Shown: positions 15,791 to 25,489, counted from the stretch's first letter. The stretch is 64,000 bases of DNA from Palsa-504 sp963744575 (GCA_963744575.1 CAVUUF010000005.1:1-64000), one strand, 5' to 3'. The notes: generated by a model not told the origin, from the letters alone. Program-made: numbers and translations.

Positions 15791-16423
15791 ATGGACTTCG
15801 CGGAGTTCTACCGCGCGGCTAAGGATGACTGCCTTCGCGCTGTCCTGGTGAGCGTCGGTGACCGGGACACGGCGCAGGACCTTGTGGCCGAGGCCTTCGC
15901 GCGCGCGTGGGCGTCGTGGCGCACGGTCAGCAGGCACCCGGTGCCGGCGGCGTGGGTGGTCCGCACCGCGCTGAACGTGAACGTGTCGCGGTGGCGCCGC
16001 CGCCGCAGGGAGGTGCCGCTGTCAGATCCCGGCATGGTCGCGGACCGGCCGGCCGTCGGCGAGGCCGCTGGCGGTCCGGTCGATTCGCAGATCATGGCGG
16101 CGCTGCTGCGGCTTCCCGGCCGGCAACGGCAGGTTGTCGCCCTGCGGCTGTTCCTCGACCTCGATACCGTCCGCACCGCGGAGGTGCTCGGCATCGCGCC
16201 AGGCACCGTGACCGCCCATCTGTCCCGGTGGAATCACGACGATATCCACAATGGTGCGATCTGCGCCGTGAACGTACGGCTCGTGGCGTTTTGTCCGCTA
16301 CTCGGCGGCGATCGCTCCTCGTTATCGTCCCGAGATGTGAGCCGGGGCCGGCTACGATGCTCAGAGTCTCCCGCCGGTGTAGCTCAGCAGGCAGAGCAGC
16401 CGTCTTGTAAACAACCCGGCTAG
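15791..16423 (+). pseudogene. ECF sigma factor (SigE-like), 3' end replaced
   Basis: RNA polymerase sigma-70 family, ECF type. ATG 15791 gives MDFAEFYRAAKDDCLRAVL, then region 2 (DLVAEAFARAWASWRTV) and region 4 (LRLPGRQRQVVALRLFLDLDTV, then VLGIAPGTVTAHLSR). After about base 16231 similarity stops and the frame runs on through unrelated DNA and a tRNA fragment to TAG 16423. Only the last region 4 helix is lost, so residual activity is possible, but the 3' end has clearly been replaced near the island boundary. Confidence 0.7.
16349..16412 (+). repeat. Left 64-bp direct repeat: partial tRNA-Thr (5' half), putative attachment site
   Basis: Identical to 52617-52680. Bases 16373-16412 equal the first 40 bases of tRNA-Thr(UGU), through the anticodon loop and one base of the following stem. 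The preceding 24 bases, including TACGAT, match those upstream of the intact tRNA. Identity ends abruptly at 16412, where the anticodon stem should continue. This is a classic integrase crossover position. Confidence 0.85.
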
Positions 16424-16976
16424 CCGCGCAAGGTCGGCTGCTGAGCTGCGAAGACAGTGACGGCGGGCAGTCCCTGTTGTTGATTTCCGCACGTATTCGG
16501 GAAAGCGGGAGGCTGGAAGTTGTTCGGATAGCCCTCAAGCTGCACTCTAGGCCGACGCGCGCACCTGGCCACAGCCAGTTGAGGATTCGAGATTCGAGTT
16601 CGCCAGGGGTTGCCCCCAAGACCAGATTTGACACCACGGGCAGGATCCGGACGCGCTACGCAGGCAGGCCCTTGGTCGGGCCGGGGTCGCCGGTCTCCCC
16701 AGGCGTCGCGCGTCCCAATGTTAGGCGTCCTGGGCTTGGCTACCCGGGAGACGTGGCCTGGCGGGTGATCTCAGTGGCGACCACTTCGGTGATGCGTTCG
16801 GTGCCGGGCGGCAGGCGAGTGTCCTGGTCGCGGAGGCTCATGCGGACCTGGCGTGCGATGGAGCTGAGCGGCGGGTCGGGGTGCGGGTGCGCAGGGCCCG
16901 TGCGCGGAGCCTGCCGGACCCGCCCGGCGGCGGTCACACGGAACCAGCCGGGCGTGTTGCGCCGAGCGGAGCTGAG
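16424..16976. other. 553-bp spacer after the island boundary, no gene supported
   Basis: Open frames on both strands (for example 16477-17043 plus, 16740-16937 minus) have no recognisable domains. No repeat or RNA is evident. Possibly decayed DNA between the boundary and etfA. Confidence 0.4.
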
Positions 16977-17927
16977 TCAGCGGGCGCAGAGTGCCTCGAC
17001 GAGGGCGGGGATGACCTGGTGCAGGTCGCCGATGACGGCGTAGTCGGCGTGGGCGAGGATGGGGGCGCCGGGGTCGGTGTTGATCGCGATGATGTGCTTG
17101 GCCCCGGCGCAGCCGGCGATGTGCTGGATGGCGCCGCTGATGCCGCAGGCCAGGTAGAGCTCCGGGGTGATCTTGGTGCCGGTCTGGCCGACCTGCTGCT
17201 TGTGCGGGCGCCAGCCCTCGGAGGTGACCACACGGGACACTCCGACCACGCCGCCGAGCAGCCCGGCCAGCTCCTCGAGCGGGGCGAAGCCGTCCGGGCC
17301 GCCCACGCCGCGGCCACCGCCGACCACCACCCGCGCGGTGGCCAGCGAGGCGCCGCCGGCCCGCCCGGCCGATTCAGTGGCCCGCACGACCAGGTCGGCC
17401 TCGGCCAGCTCGGGCTTGTGCACGTGCACCTGGATGACCGCCGGCGTTTCGGCGGAAACGTTTGACACCGCGTCGGTGGCGACGGTGAACAGCGCGATGG
17501 GTGCCTCCATGACCGCGTCCTCGAGCAGCAGCCCGGCCCAGCGGTGCCGGACCAGCCGGTGCGTCTTACCTCCGTCCGGGGTGACCAGCGTGCAGTTGGC
17601 CGCCATCGGCAGGCCGGTGATCGCGCCGAGGTGCGCCAGTACCTCGTTGCCGCGGTCGGTCCCCGCGGCCAGCACGGCGGTGACGCCGGTCTCGGTGGCC
17701 AGCCCGGCCAGCGTCCGGGCCCAGGCCTGCGGCGCGTACCCCTCGAGCGAGGACGGCTCGATCAGGTACACGTCGGTGACGCCGTAACTGGCCAGGGTGT
17801 CCTGGGGTGCGGCACTGGCGAAGACCACCGCGTTGACCTCGCCGATCGACCGGGCGAGGCTGACCGCCCGCAGCGAGGCGTCGGCCGGCGCCGCGCCGTC
17901 TAGTTCGATCAGGCAGAGCACGCTCAC
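16977..17927 (-). CDS. etfA: Electron transfer flavoprotein alpha subunit
   Basis: FAD-binding large subunit of ETF, which takes electrons from flavin dehydrogenases and passes them to the respiratory chain. GTG 17927 overlaps the etfB stop (GTGA) and gives 316 residues. The C-terminal FAD domain shows VVVGGGRGVGG, KQQVGQTGTKITPELYLACGISGAIQH and AINTDPGAPI. It sits with etfB and the DMGDH-like gene, so ETF is probably the dedicated acceptor for that dehydrogenase. Frame intact. Confidence 0.92.
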   Translation of the reverse strand: MSVLCLIELDGAAPADASLRAVSLARSIGEVNAVVFASAAPQDTLASYGVTDVYLIEPSSLEGYAPQAWARTLAGLATETGVTAVLAAGTDRGNEVLAHLGAITGLPMAANCTLVTPDGGKTHRLVRHRWAGLLLEDAVMEAPIALFTVATDAVSNVSAETPAVIQVHVHKPELAEADLVVRATESAGRAGGASLATARVVVGGGRGVGGPDGFAPLEELAGLLGGVVGVSRVVTSEGWRPHKQQVGQTGTKITPELYLACGISGAIQHIAGCAGAKHIIAINTDPGAPILAHADYAVIGDLHQVIPALVEALCAR

Positions 17928-18676
17928 GAGAGCACCCCCCATTCCTCCAGGACGCGGACCAGCGAGGCGACCGCATCGACCCCCTCACCCAGCACCTCGG
18001 CCTGATGCTGGCTCGACTCGGGCACCCGGAGTGCCTGCTTGCGCAGGCCTTCGGCCACCCACTCGGGCGAGGAGCGGTCGACCGGGGCGCGCTTGGCCCG
18101 CAGCCGCCCGGGCAGCGACGGGTAGCGGGGCAGGTTGATGCCCTCCTTGACCGTGACGACGGCCGGCAGGGGCAGCGAGTACGCCTCCTCCACGCCGCGG
18201 TACTCCCGGCGGGCCACGACGCCGCCATCGTCAACGGACAGGTTCTTGATCCCGGTGGCGACCGGCCAGCCGAGCTCGTGCGCGAGCCGGACGCCGACCT
18301 GGTAGTCGCCGGTGTCGGCCGCCTCGTTGCCCAGCAGCACCAGGTCGTATGGATGCGCCCGGACCTCGGCGGCGATGGCGGCGGCCGTGGCGATCGGGCC
18401 GAACTCCCGGCCGTCCGTCTCCAGTAGCACCGCCCGGTGCGCGCCGAGGGCGAGGGCGCCGCGGAGCTGCTCGATCGCCGCCTCGGGGCCGAGGGTCAGC
18501 ACGGAGACCGAGCCGCCGTCCCGCTCGGTGATCTGCACCGCCTCCTCGACCGCGCATTCCTCGTGCGGGCTGATCGAGAACCCGGACGCCCGGGTGTCGA
18601 CCTCCTGCCCGTCCGGGGTCACCGCGATCTTGCCGCCCACGGTGGGAACCCGCTTGATGCAGACCAGAATTTCCAT
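17924..18676 (-). CDS. etfB: Electron transfer flavoprotein beta subunit
   Basis: A 250-residue ETF small subunit that binds AMP. ATG 18676 starts the typical MEILVCIKRVP. The signature ALALGAHRAVLLE and the later LPAVVTVKEGINLPRYPSLPG region are present. Seven bases separate it from the upstream DMGDH stop, and its own stop overlaps the etfA start. The reading frame is open upstream into the DMGDH gene but has no family similarity there. Confidence 0.93.
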   Translation of the reverse strand: MEILVCIKRVPTVGGKIAVTPDGQEVDTRASGFSISPHEECAVEEAVQITERDGGSVSVLTLGPEAAIEQLRGALALGAHRAVLLETDGREFGPIATAAAIAAEVRAHPYDLVLLGNEAADTGDYQVGVRLAHELGWPVATGIKNLSVDDGGVVARREYRGVEEAYSLPLPAVVTVKEGINLPRYPSLPGRLRAKRAPVDRSSPEWVAEGLRKQALRVPESSQHQAEVLGEGVDAVASLVRVLEEWGVLS

Positions 18677-18683
18677 AACCTGC

Positions 18684-21194
18684 TTAGCTCCTGATCCGGG
18701 CGTTCTGCGGGTCGAACAAAGGGGTCGCGCTGGCCCGGGCCACCGTGACCGGGTACTGCTCGCCCATGTATTCCACCAGCAGGGAGCTGCCCTCAACGGC
18801 GTACGAAGCGGGCAGGTAGGCCATCAGCAGGTGGCTGCCCACCGACGGGCCCGAGCCCGCGCTGGTCACGTACGACGGCCGCCCCTTGACGTCCACCAGC
18901 CGCTCACCGGAAGACGACAGGATCGGCTCGCCGCCGAGCATGTAGCGCAGCGACCCGTCCGCCGACTCGTGCGAGTCCACGGTCAGCGTGCACAGCACCG
19001 CGCACGGCGGCTCGGAACGCTGCCGCAGGTAGGCCTCCTTGCCGATGAAGTCCTGCGTCTTCACCTTGGGCCGGGTCATGCCGGCCTCGACCAGCGTGTA
19101 GTCCGGGGTGAGCTCGGCGCCGAACGCCCGGTACCCCTTCTCCAGCCGGCCGGTGGTGCCGTATACCCCGATGCCGGCCGGGACCAGACCGTGCGGCTGG
19201 CCCGCCGACCATAGGGTGTCCCACAGCCGCAGCCCCTGCTCGATCGGGACGTGCAGCTCCCAGCCGAGCTCACCCACGTAGGAGATCCGCGACGCGAGCA
19301 CCACGATCCCCCCGACCTCGATCTCACGGCAGGTGCCGAAACCGAACCCTTCGTGCGAGACGTCGTCGGCGGTCACCGCGGCCAGCACGTCCCTGGCCCG
19401 GGGTCCCCACAGCCCGATCGTGGTCCAGGCCGAGGTGAGGTCGGCCAGGAACGCGCCGGGCGGCAGGTGGTCGCGGATCCACGCCGCGTCGGACATCCCG
19501 GTCGCGCCGCCGGTCACCACCCGGAACCGGTCCTCGGCCAGCCGCATGACGGTCAGGTCGGCCCGGAAGCCGCCGTTTTCGTCCAGCCAGGAGGTGTAGA
19601 CGACCCGGCCGACCGGCACGTTCAGCTGCGCCACGGATAGGTTCTGCACCGCGTCCAGCGCGTCAGGCCCGGATATCTCCAGGACGGCGAACGCGGACAG
19701 GTCGACCAGGGCGCAGGCGTCCCGCATGGCCAGGTGCTCGGCGTTGATGACCGGCGACCACCAGCGCGACTCCCATTCGGCGGTCCGGTCCATCAGCCGG
19801 CCCGCGTACCGCTCCTGCAGCGGTTCGTTGGAGCCGTACCAGTGCGGCCGCTCCCAGCCCGCGGTCTCGTAGCACACCGCGCCCAGCGCGCGCTCCCGCT
19901 CGTACACCGGGCTGAGGCGGACCGGGCGGCCGGACTCCCACTGCTCGGCCGGGTGCACGATGCCGTACATCTTGTTGAAGCCCTCGCGGGCCCGGCCGCG
20001 GACGTGCCCGGCGGTGGTCTGGTACGGGTAGAACCGGGCCGCGTCGGCCTCGTGCACGTCCACCGTGGGCACCCGGCCGGACATCAGCTCGGCCACCGCG
20101 CGCCCGCACCCCGGGCCTTCCTTGATCCAGCTCGCCGCGGCCGCCCACAGCCCCTTGGCCTCCGGCATCTCGCCGAGCAGCGGATGCCCGTCCGGGGTCA
20201 TCGAGATCAGGCCGTTGATCGCGTACCTGATGCCGGCCTTCTCATCGCCCAGCAGCTCGGGCATCAGCTCGAGCGCCTGCTCCAGCTGCGGGTCGAAGTC
20301 CTCGCCGGTGAACGGCATCTCGGTGGGCGAGAGCACCGACTCCTCGATGGACGGGATCGCCTCCGCCGGGACGATGATCGGGCGGTGCGCGTACGAGCCG
20401 ACCTCCATGTCGCCGCCGTGCTGGCGCTCGTACATGTTGGTGTCCACGTCGCGGACGATCGGGTAGGAGATCTCGCCCGGCGTGTCGGCGAACAGCGCGA
20501 TCGGGCCGACGCTGATCATCTGGTGCACGGCCGGGGTGAGCGCCAGCCTGGCCCCGGCCATCCGGGCGATCCGCGGCGACCACACCCCGCAGCAGATGAC
20601 CACGTTGTCCGTCTCGATCTCGCCAGCACTCGTGGTCACGGCGCGCACCCGGCCGCCGTCCACCGTGATGTCGTGCACCTCGGTGCCGGCCAGCACGGTG
20701 AGCGCGCCGGGCCGCTGCGCGCCCTCCCGCATCAGCGTGCCGGCCCGCAGCGAGTCGACCACGCCCACGGTGGGGAAGTGCGCGCCGCCCAGGATGACCG
20801 ACTCGTCCAGGTAGGGCACCAGCTTGTTCACCTCGCCCGGGGTGATCAGCTCGGCCGGGATGCCCCAGGCCTTGGCCTGGGTGCACCGCCGCCGCAGCTC
20901 GGTCATCCGCTCCGGGGCGCGGGCCACCTCGAGGCCGCCGCTCTGCGTGAACACCCCGAGCTCCTGATACTGCGCGGTGCTGTCCGCGGTCAGCTCGAAC
21001 ATCATCTTCGAGTACTCGATCGGGAAGATGAAGTTGGACGCGTGGCCGGTGGAGCCGCCCGGGTTCGGCATCGGTCCCTTGTCCACCAGGACCAGGTCCC
21101 GCCAGCCGAGCTGCGCCAGGTGGTGCACGAGGCTGTTGCCGACGATGCCGGCCCCGATGATGACGGCGCTGGCCCGCCGCGGAATATCAGTCAT
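18684..21194 (-). CDS. Dimethylglycine/sarcosine dehydrogenase-like FAD and folate enzyme (DAO-FAO_M-GCV_T-GCV_T_C)
   Basis: An 836-residue oxidative demethylase. The N-terminal DAO domain has the FAD motif GAGIVGNSLVHHLAQLG (residues 14-30) and STGHAS near residue 49, where mitochondrial DMGDH has its FAD-linked His. The C-terminal half is an aminomethyltransferase-like (GCV_T) folate domain, then GCV_T_C, which capture the methyl carbon as 5,10-methylene-THF. Electrons would go to the adjacent ETF. DMGDH and SARDH cannot be separated from sequence alone; betaine context favours dimethylglycine or sarcosine. Frame intact. Confidence 0.88.
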   Translation of the reverse strand: MTDIPRRASAVIIGAGIVGNSLVHHLAQLGWRDLVLVDKGPMPNPGGSTGHASNFIFPIEYSKMMFELTADSTAQYQELGVFTQSGGLEVARAPERMTELRRRCTQAKAWGIPAELITPGEVNKLVPYLDESVILGGAHFPTVGVVDSLRAGTLMREGAQRPGALTVLAGTEVHDITVDGGRVRAVTTSAGEIETDNVVICCGVWSPRIARMAGARLALTPAVHQMISVGPIALFADTPGEISYPIVRDVDTNMYERQHGGDMEVGSYAHRPIIVPAEAIPSIEESVLSPTEMPFTGEDFDPQLEQALELMPELLGDEKAGIRYAINGLISMTPDGHPLLGEMPEAKGLWAAAASWIKEGPGCGRAVAELMSGRVPTVDVHEADAARFYPYQTTAGHVRGRAREGFNKMYGIVHPAEQWESGRPVRLSPVYERERALGAVCYETAGWERPHWYGSNEPLQERYAGRLMDRTAEWESRWWSPVINAEHLAMRDACALVDLSAFAVLEISGPDALDAVQNLSVAQLNVPVGRVVYTSWLDENGGFRADLTVMRLAEDRFRVVTGGATGMSDAAWIRDHLPPGAFLADLTSAWTTIGLWGPRARDVLAAVTADDVSHEGFGFGTCREIEVGGIVVLASRISYVGELGWELHVPIEQGLRLWDTLWSAGQPHGLVPAGIGVYGTTGRLEKGYRAFGAELTPDYTLVEAGMTRPKVKTQDFIGKEAYLRQRSEPPCAVLCTLTVDSHESADGSLRYMLGGEPILSSSGERLVDVKGRPSYVTSAGSGPSVGSHLLMAYLPASYAVEGSSLLVEYMGEQYPVTVARASATPLFDPQNARIRS

Positions 21195-21296
21195 GCTCTA
21201 TCTCCCGCTCGCCTCCGGGCGCCTTGAGGCACAGCCGTCCCTCGTCGCTCGTTCCTCAGTCCAGGCGACGCCGCGCCCGTCAGCTCGCTCATGTAA

Positions 21297-22148
21297 TCAT
21301 CCCGCTAGTCGTGGGTTGTCGATTCCGGTGCGCTCCAGCGCGGCCTTGCGCCACTGCTCGGCCGCCTGGAGCTGGTTGAAGGTGAACAGGTGCAGCCCGG
21401 CCACGGCCGCGCCGGGCGCGGTGATGGCCGGGGCCGCGCGGTCGAGGAACCGGTCCGGGCTGTACCCGCCGGGCACCCAGAACCGCAGGATCCAGCCGGG
21501 ATGCCTGGTGATGAAGCGGGCCGACTCCGAGGCGCCCGCCACCGCGGCCATCCGCAGCAGGCGGGTCCGCTCGGCCGGCCCGGCCAGCCCCGCGTACAGC
21601 GGCAGGGTGAGGCCGCGTGCCCGGATCCGGCCGATCCAGCGCCCCAGGCCGGCGGCGTCGAAGGTCACGTTGCTCACGATGTAGCTGGCGTACCTGCGCT
21701 TGTCCCACATGGCCTGGACGGTGACGTCGTCGTGGATCTTGGGGTGGCTCTCCGGGTACCCGGTGATGCCGATCCGGCGGAACGGGCGGCCCAGCTCGTC
21801 CAGCCGCTCGAGCAGCGGCAGCGCGCCGTCGAACGGCCCGGCCGGGTGCGGCGCGTCGCCGCCGGGCACGAACACGTCGTCCACCCCGCAGGCCGTCAGC
21901 CGGGCCACGATCTCGGCCAGGTGCGCCTCGCTGGCCACCGAACGGGCCGCCAGGTGCGGCACCATCCGGTAGCCCCGGGCAGCCAGCTTCTCGGCCAGCT
22001 CGACCGTCCGATCCAGGCCCTTGACCGGCGACGCGGTCACGGTCACCGTCGCCCCGGCCGGCACCCAGTCGGCCACGGCCTGTTCGGTGCCCTTGGCCGG
22101 GATCACCTCGTACCGCGGGCTGCGCAGCAGCGCCTCGACGCTCGTCAC
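21297..22148 (-). CDS. metF: Methylenetetrahydrofolate reductase family protein
   Basis: A 283-residue TIM-barrel flavoprotein of the MTHFR family interconverting 5-methyl- and 5,10-methylene-THF. The GTG at 22148 overlaps the DUF1638 stop. Family features include VFVPGGDAPHPAGP, the RIGITGYPESHPKI block and LPLYAGLAGPAERTRLLRMA. In this cluster it most likely runs in the oxidative direction, taking methyl-THF made by the corrinoid methyltransferases to methylene-THF. Frame intact. It is about 100 bases upstream of DMGDH, and that gap may hold a promoter. Confidence 0.88.
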   Translation of the reverse strand: MTSVEALLRSPRYEVIPAKGTEQAVADWVPAGATVTVTASPVKGLDRTVELAEKLAARGYRMVPHLAARSVASEAHLAEIVARLTACGVDDVFVPGGDAPHPAGPFDGALPLLERLDELGRPFRRIGITGYPESHPKIHDDVTVQAMWDKRRYASYIVSNVTFDAAGLGRWIGRIRARGLTLPLYAGLAGPAERTRLLRMAAVAGASESARFITRHPGWILRFWVPGGYSPDRFLDRAAPAITAPGAAVAGLHLFTFNQLQAAEQWRKAALERTGIDNPRLAG

Positions 22149-22724
22149 GCCGCCTCCCCGACCAGTGCGGCAAGCTCCCGTTCCAGCCGGGATACCCCGA
22201 CGTCGACCCGGGTCAGCGGCAGGCCGAACATCCCGGCCACCCGGTCCGCCTCGGCCGCCAGCGCCGGCGGTAGGCTCCTGCGCCAGCCAGACCAGCCGCG
22301 TGTAGTGGCCGAAGTAATCGTCCCACAGCTCCGGGTGCCGGTCCAGGCCCAGCTCGGCCAGCACGGACCGGTCGAAGCTGCGCAGCAGGAAGTCGGTGAG
22401 CACGTAGGTACCCGGCTCCGCGCCGAACATGGCTGCCATCCGGTCGGCGCCCGCGAACACGTCGTAGCAGTGCAGCCCGGGCAGCCGCCGCACGCCGTAC
22501 CGGGCGCACAGCTCGTCCAGCGCGCCGTAGCTGCCGCAGTCGGCGTAGGCCAGGGCGACGGTCCGGCCCGCCGCCCGGGCGGAAGCCATGGCCCGTTCGG
22601 CCTCAATGATGATTTTTTGCGGCCGGTTGTGCAGCACCGCGGGCAGCGGCCGTACGGCGGCCGGCCAGCCGCGCCGGGCCACGATCTCCCGGACGTGCCC
22701 GGCCAGCGCCCCGCAGGCGATCAC
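22145..22724 (-). pseudogene. DUF1638 domain protein, frameshifted
   Basis: DUF1638 proteins of unknown function recur in corrinoid methyltransferase clusters. GTG 22724 starts VIACGALAGHV just after the ramA-like stop. The frame is good through DYFGHYTRLVWLAQEP, then shifts near 22265; the expected end (PALAAEADRVAGMFGLPLTRV, finishing in LVGEAA) continues in another frame to TGA at 22145, which overlaps the metF start. A single-base insertion would explain it. It may be a sequencing error or early decay. Confidence 0.75.
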
Positions 22725-22725
22725 C

Positions 22726-24519
22726 TCAAGAAGCGGGGAAGGGGAGCTGTTCCACGAAGCGGTCGTTGAAGTCGGCGCGGTCAGAGAGCTCGACATACCT
22801 CACCTCCTCCAGCAGCGCCAGGCCGCCGGCCCGCTCGCGCAGGCTGAGCAGCGCCATCTTCGCCCCCTCGCCGGCCACGTTGCCCGCGGACACCACGCGC
22901 ATCACCGGCACCTGGGGGACCAGGCCGATCCTGATCGCGCTGGCCGGGGACAGGTAGCTGCCGAACGACCCGGCCAGCAGCACCTGCTTCACGTCGGCCG
23001 CTTCCAGCCCGGCCTGCTCGAGCAGGATCTGCCAGCCGGTGGCGATCGCCGCCTTGGCGAACTGCAGCTCGCGCACGTCGCGCTGGGACAGGTAGATGCC
23101 GTCTGCTGCCGCCGGACCCCGCCAGTGCAGCACGAACACCCGCTCCTGGCCGACGCTGGTCAGCCGGCCCGCCAGCCCAGGCGCGGTGACCCGCGCCTGT
23201 TCCTCGCTGATGAACCGGCCGGAGGAATCGAGCAGGCCCACCCGGACCAGGCCGGTCACCGCGTCCACCAGGCCGGAACCGCACAGGCCCTGCGGCTCGG
23301 CGTCGCCGATCACCTTCAGGGCCAGCTCATCGGGGGTCACCGCGACCACCTCGATGGCGCCGTCCGCGGCCCGCATCCCGCACCTGATCGCGGCGCCCTC
23401 GAACGCGGGCCCGGCCGGCGCGGCCGTGGCCAGCAGCCACTCCCGGTTGCCCAGCACGATCTCGCAGTTGGTGCCGATGTCGACGAACAGCCGCACCCGC
23501 GCGTCCCGGTCCATCCCGCTGGCCAGCAGCCCGGCCGTGATGTCGCCGCCCACGTAGGCGCCGAACGCGGGGAACACCACCGCCCGGGCCCGCGGGTGCA
23601 CGACGCCGCCCAGGCCCAGGTCGGCCGCGAGGACCTCGGGGTACATCCGGGTCGACATGATGAACGGGGCCATGCCCAGCGGCTCGGGGTCGATGCCGAG
23701 CACCAGGTGGGTCATGGTGGCGTTGCCGGCCACCGCGACCTCGTACACCTCGTGCGGCTCGACGCCGCCCCGGGCGCACACCGCCTGGGCCAGCTCGGCC
23801 AGGGTCTCCCGGGCCAGGTTCTGCAGCTTGTCCAGCGCGCCGGGGTCCATCATGGTGGCGCTGATCCGGGTGATCACGTCGGCGCCGAACGGCTGCTGCT
23901 TGTTCAGCGTGGATTCCACCCCGGCCGGCGTCCCGGCGGACAGGTCGAGCAGGGTGGCCACCACCGTGGTGGTGCCCAGGTCGAAGGCGATGCCGAACCG
24001 CCGGGCGGTGGTGTCGCCGGGCTCGACCGCGATCAGCACGTCGTCCACGACCACCGCGGTGACCTGGTAGTCCGCCTCGCGCAGCGTGCGGCCGAGGGTC
24101 TTGAGCACGGACAGTTCGGCCCGCGGCTCCAGGTCGTCCAGCTGGGCCAGCACCCGCTCCAGGTCGCTGGCCTGATCGGCCAGGCTCGGCTCGGCCAGTT
24201 CCAGGTACCGCTTCTGCACCGCCGGGCGCAGGATCACCTGGCGTCCCACGCCCACCGTGGCCGCCTTGGGCCGGGTGGTCAGCGGCGGCACCTCCACCTG
24301 GGTGTCGCGCGTCGCGGTGCTGCGGCAGGCCAGCCGCCAGCCATCCCTGATCTCCTGCGGCGTGTAGGCCCTGACGTCCAGGCTGGACGGCGCCGGCGGC
24401 TCGCCGGTGATCCTGATCCGGCACTTCTTGCAGGTGCCGTGGCCGCCGCAGGTCGAGTCGATGGCGATGCCGTTCCAGCTGGCCGCGTCGAACAGGGTCA
24501 CGCCGTACGGAACCCGCAC
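22726..24519 (-). CDS. RamA-like corrinoid-activating ferredoxin/ASKHA protein (DUF4445)
   Basis: ATP-dependent reductive activator that restores Co(I) in corrinoid methyltransferase proteins. The open frame from GTG 24519 gives 597 residues: N-terminal 2Fe-2S domain with the cluster Cys pattern in STCGGHGTCKKC (residues 23-34) plus a later Cys in RLACRS, then the ASKHA fold with FGIAFDLGTTTVVATLLDL, VDIGTNCEIVLGN and LAGSFGSYLSP. The first beta strand expected in the family (VRVNLRFQ-TGG) is encoded just upstream in the mtrH frame, so a frameshift near 24520-24545 probably separates it; the natural start may be GTG 24586. Confidence 0.85.
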   Translation of the reverse strand: MRVPYGVTLFDAASWNGIAIDSTCGGHGTCKKCRIRITGEPPAPSSLDVRAYTPQEIRDGWRLACRSTATRDTQVEVPPLTTRPKAATVGVGRQVILRPAVQKRYLELAEPSLADQASDLERVLAQLDDLEPRAELSVLKTLGRTLREADYQVTAVVVDDVLIAVEPGDTTARRFGIAFDLGTTTVVATLLDLSAGTPAGVESTLNKQQPFGADVITRISATMMDPGALDKLQNLARETLAELAQAVCARGGVEPHEVYEVAVAGNATMTHLVLGIDPEPLGMAPFIMSTRMYPEVLAADLGLGGVVHPRARAVVFPAFGAYVGGDITAGLLASGMDRDARVRLFVDIGTNCEIVLGNREWLLATAAPAGPAFEGAAIRCGMRAADGAIEVVAVTPDELALKVIGDAEPQGLCGSGLVDAVTGLVRVGLLDSSGRFISEEQARVTAPGLAGRLTSVGQERVFVLHWRGPAAADGIYLSQRDVRELQFAKAAIATGWQILLEQAGLEAADVKQVLLAGSFGSYLSPASAIRIGLVPQVPVMRVVSAGNVAGEGAKMALLSLRERAGGLALLEEVRYVELSDRADFNDRFVEQLPFPAS

Positions 24520-24586
24520 CGCCCGTTCGTTGAAAACGCAGATTGACCCGAACGGGCTGGGTGGCTGGGTCCTCTGCCGCCGTCAC

Positions 24587-25489
24587 GTGGCTCCCCGTGG
24601 CTTGCGCCTTGGCTTCCTCCGCGGCGGCCTGCTCGGCTGCTTTCCGGGCGGCCCGGTGCGCCGCGATCCAGCTCGCGCCCCACTCGTCCCGGCCCAGCAC
24701 CAGGTCGGCGGCCTTGACCGCGCGGACGATCAGCGGCGCGCGGGCGTCCATGATCGCGCTGGTCAGCCCGGCTCTGATGGCGATGGGCAGGAACGTGGCG
24801 GCGATCGAGTGCCGGTCCGGCATGCCGAAGCTCACGTTGGAGGCTCCCAGCGTCATGTTCACCCCGAACTCGGCCTTGAGCATGGCGATGGTCTCGATCG
24901 TCCGGGTCGGGTGCAGGGTGTCCGCGCCGACCGGCATGGCCAGCGGGTCGATCACGATGTCCTCGACATCGATCTTGTACTTCTCGGTGGCGACACCGAT
25001 GAGCTTGCGGGTCAGCTCGACCCGCCGGGCCGGCTCCTCGGGGATCTCCTCCTCGTCGTTGGGCAGGCCGATCACGGCGGCGCCGTACTTCTTCACCAGC
25101 GGCAGGATCGCCTCAAGCCGCTCGTCCTCCGCGGTCACCGAGTTGACCAGCGCCTTGCCCTGGTAGGCGGCCAGGCCCGCGTCCAGCACCTCGATGATGG
25201 AGGAGTCGATGACCAGCGGCAGGTCGGTCAGCCGCTGGATCAGCGGGATGGCCTGGCGCATCAGCCCGGCCTCGTCGGCCAGCGGCGCGCCCATGTTCAC
25301 GTCGAGCAGCATGGCCCCGCCGGCCACCTGCTCCTTGACGTCGATCTCCACCCGGGACAGGTCGCCGGCGCGCAGCTGCTGCTGGAAGATCTTCCGGCCG
25401 GTCGGGTTGATCCGCTCGCCGATGATCGCGAACGGCTGGTCGTCACCGATCCGGACCGTCTTGGCCGCTGAGGACAGGATGGTGTGCAC
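24587..25489 (-). CDS. Methyltetrahydrofolate:corrinoid methyltransferase (MtrH/MtgA-like, DHPS fold)
   Basis: A pterin-binding TIM-barrel enzyme moving methyl groups between corrinoid protein and THF. GTG 25489 starts VHTILSSA. Visible: FAIIGERINPTGRK near residue 20, MLLDVNMGAPLADE, LVIDSSI, KALVNSVTAE, VDPLAMPVGADT and GASNVSFGMPDR. About 300 residues end near 24587. No stop codon follows in frame: the frame runs on to 23327 inside the ramA-like gene. This is either a missing stop caused by a frameshift, or a degenerate fusion. The upper coordinate is firm; the lower is inferred from family length. Confidence 0.82.

Noticed and set aside
16477..17043. 188-residue plus-strand ORF after the island boundary
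   Set aside because: Arg/Pro-rich composition, no domain, and its end overlaps etfA antisense.
19734..21227. 497-residue plus-strand ORF
   Set aside because: Antisense shadow of the DMGDH-like gene, rich in His/Arg/Gly with no domain.
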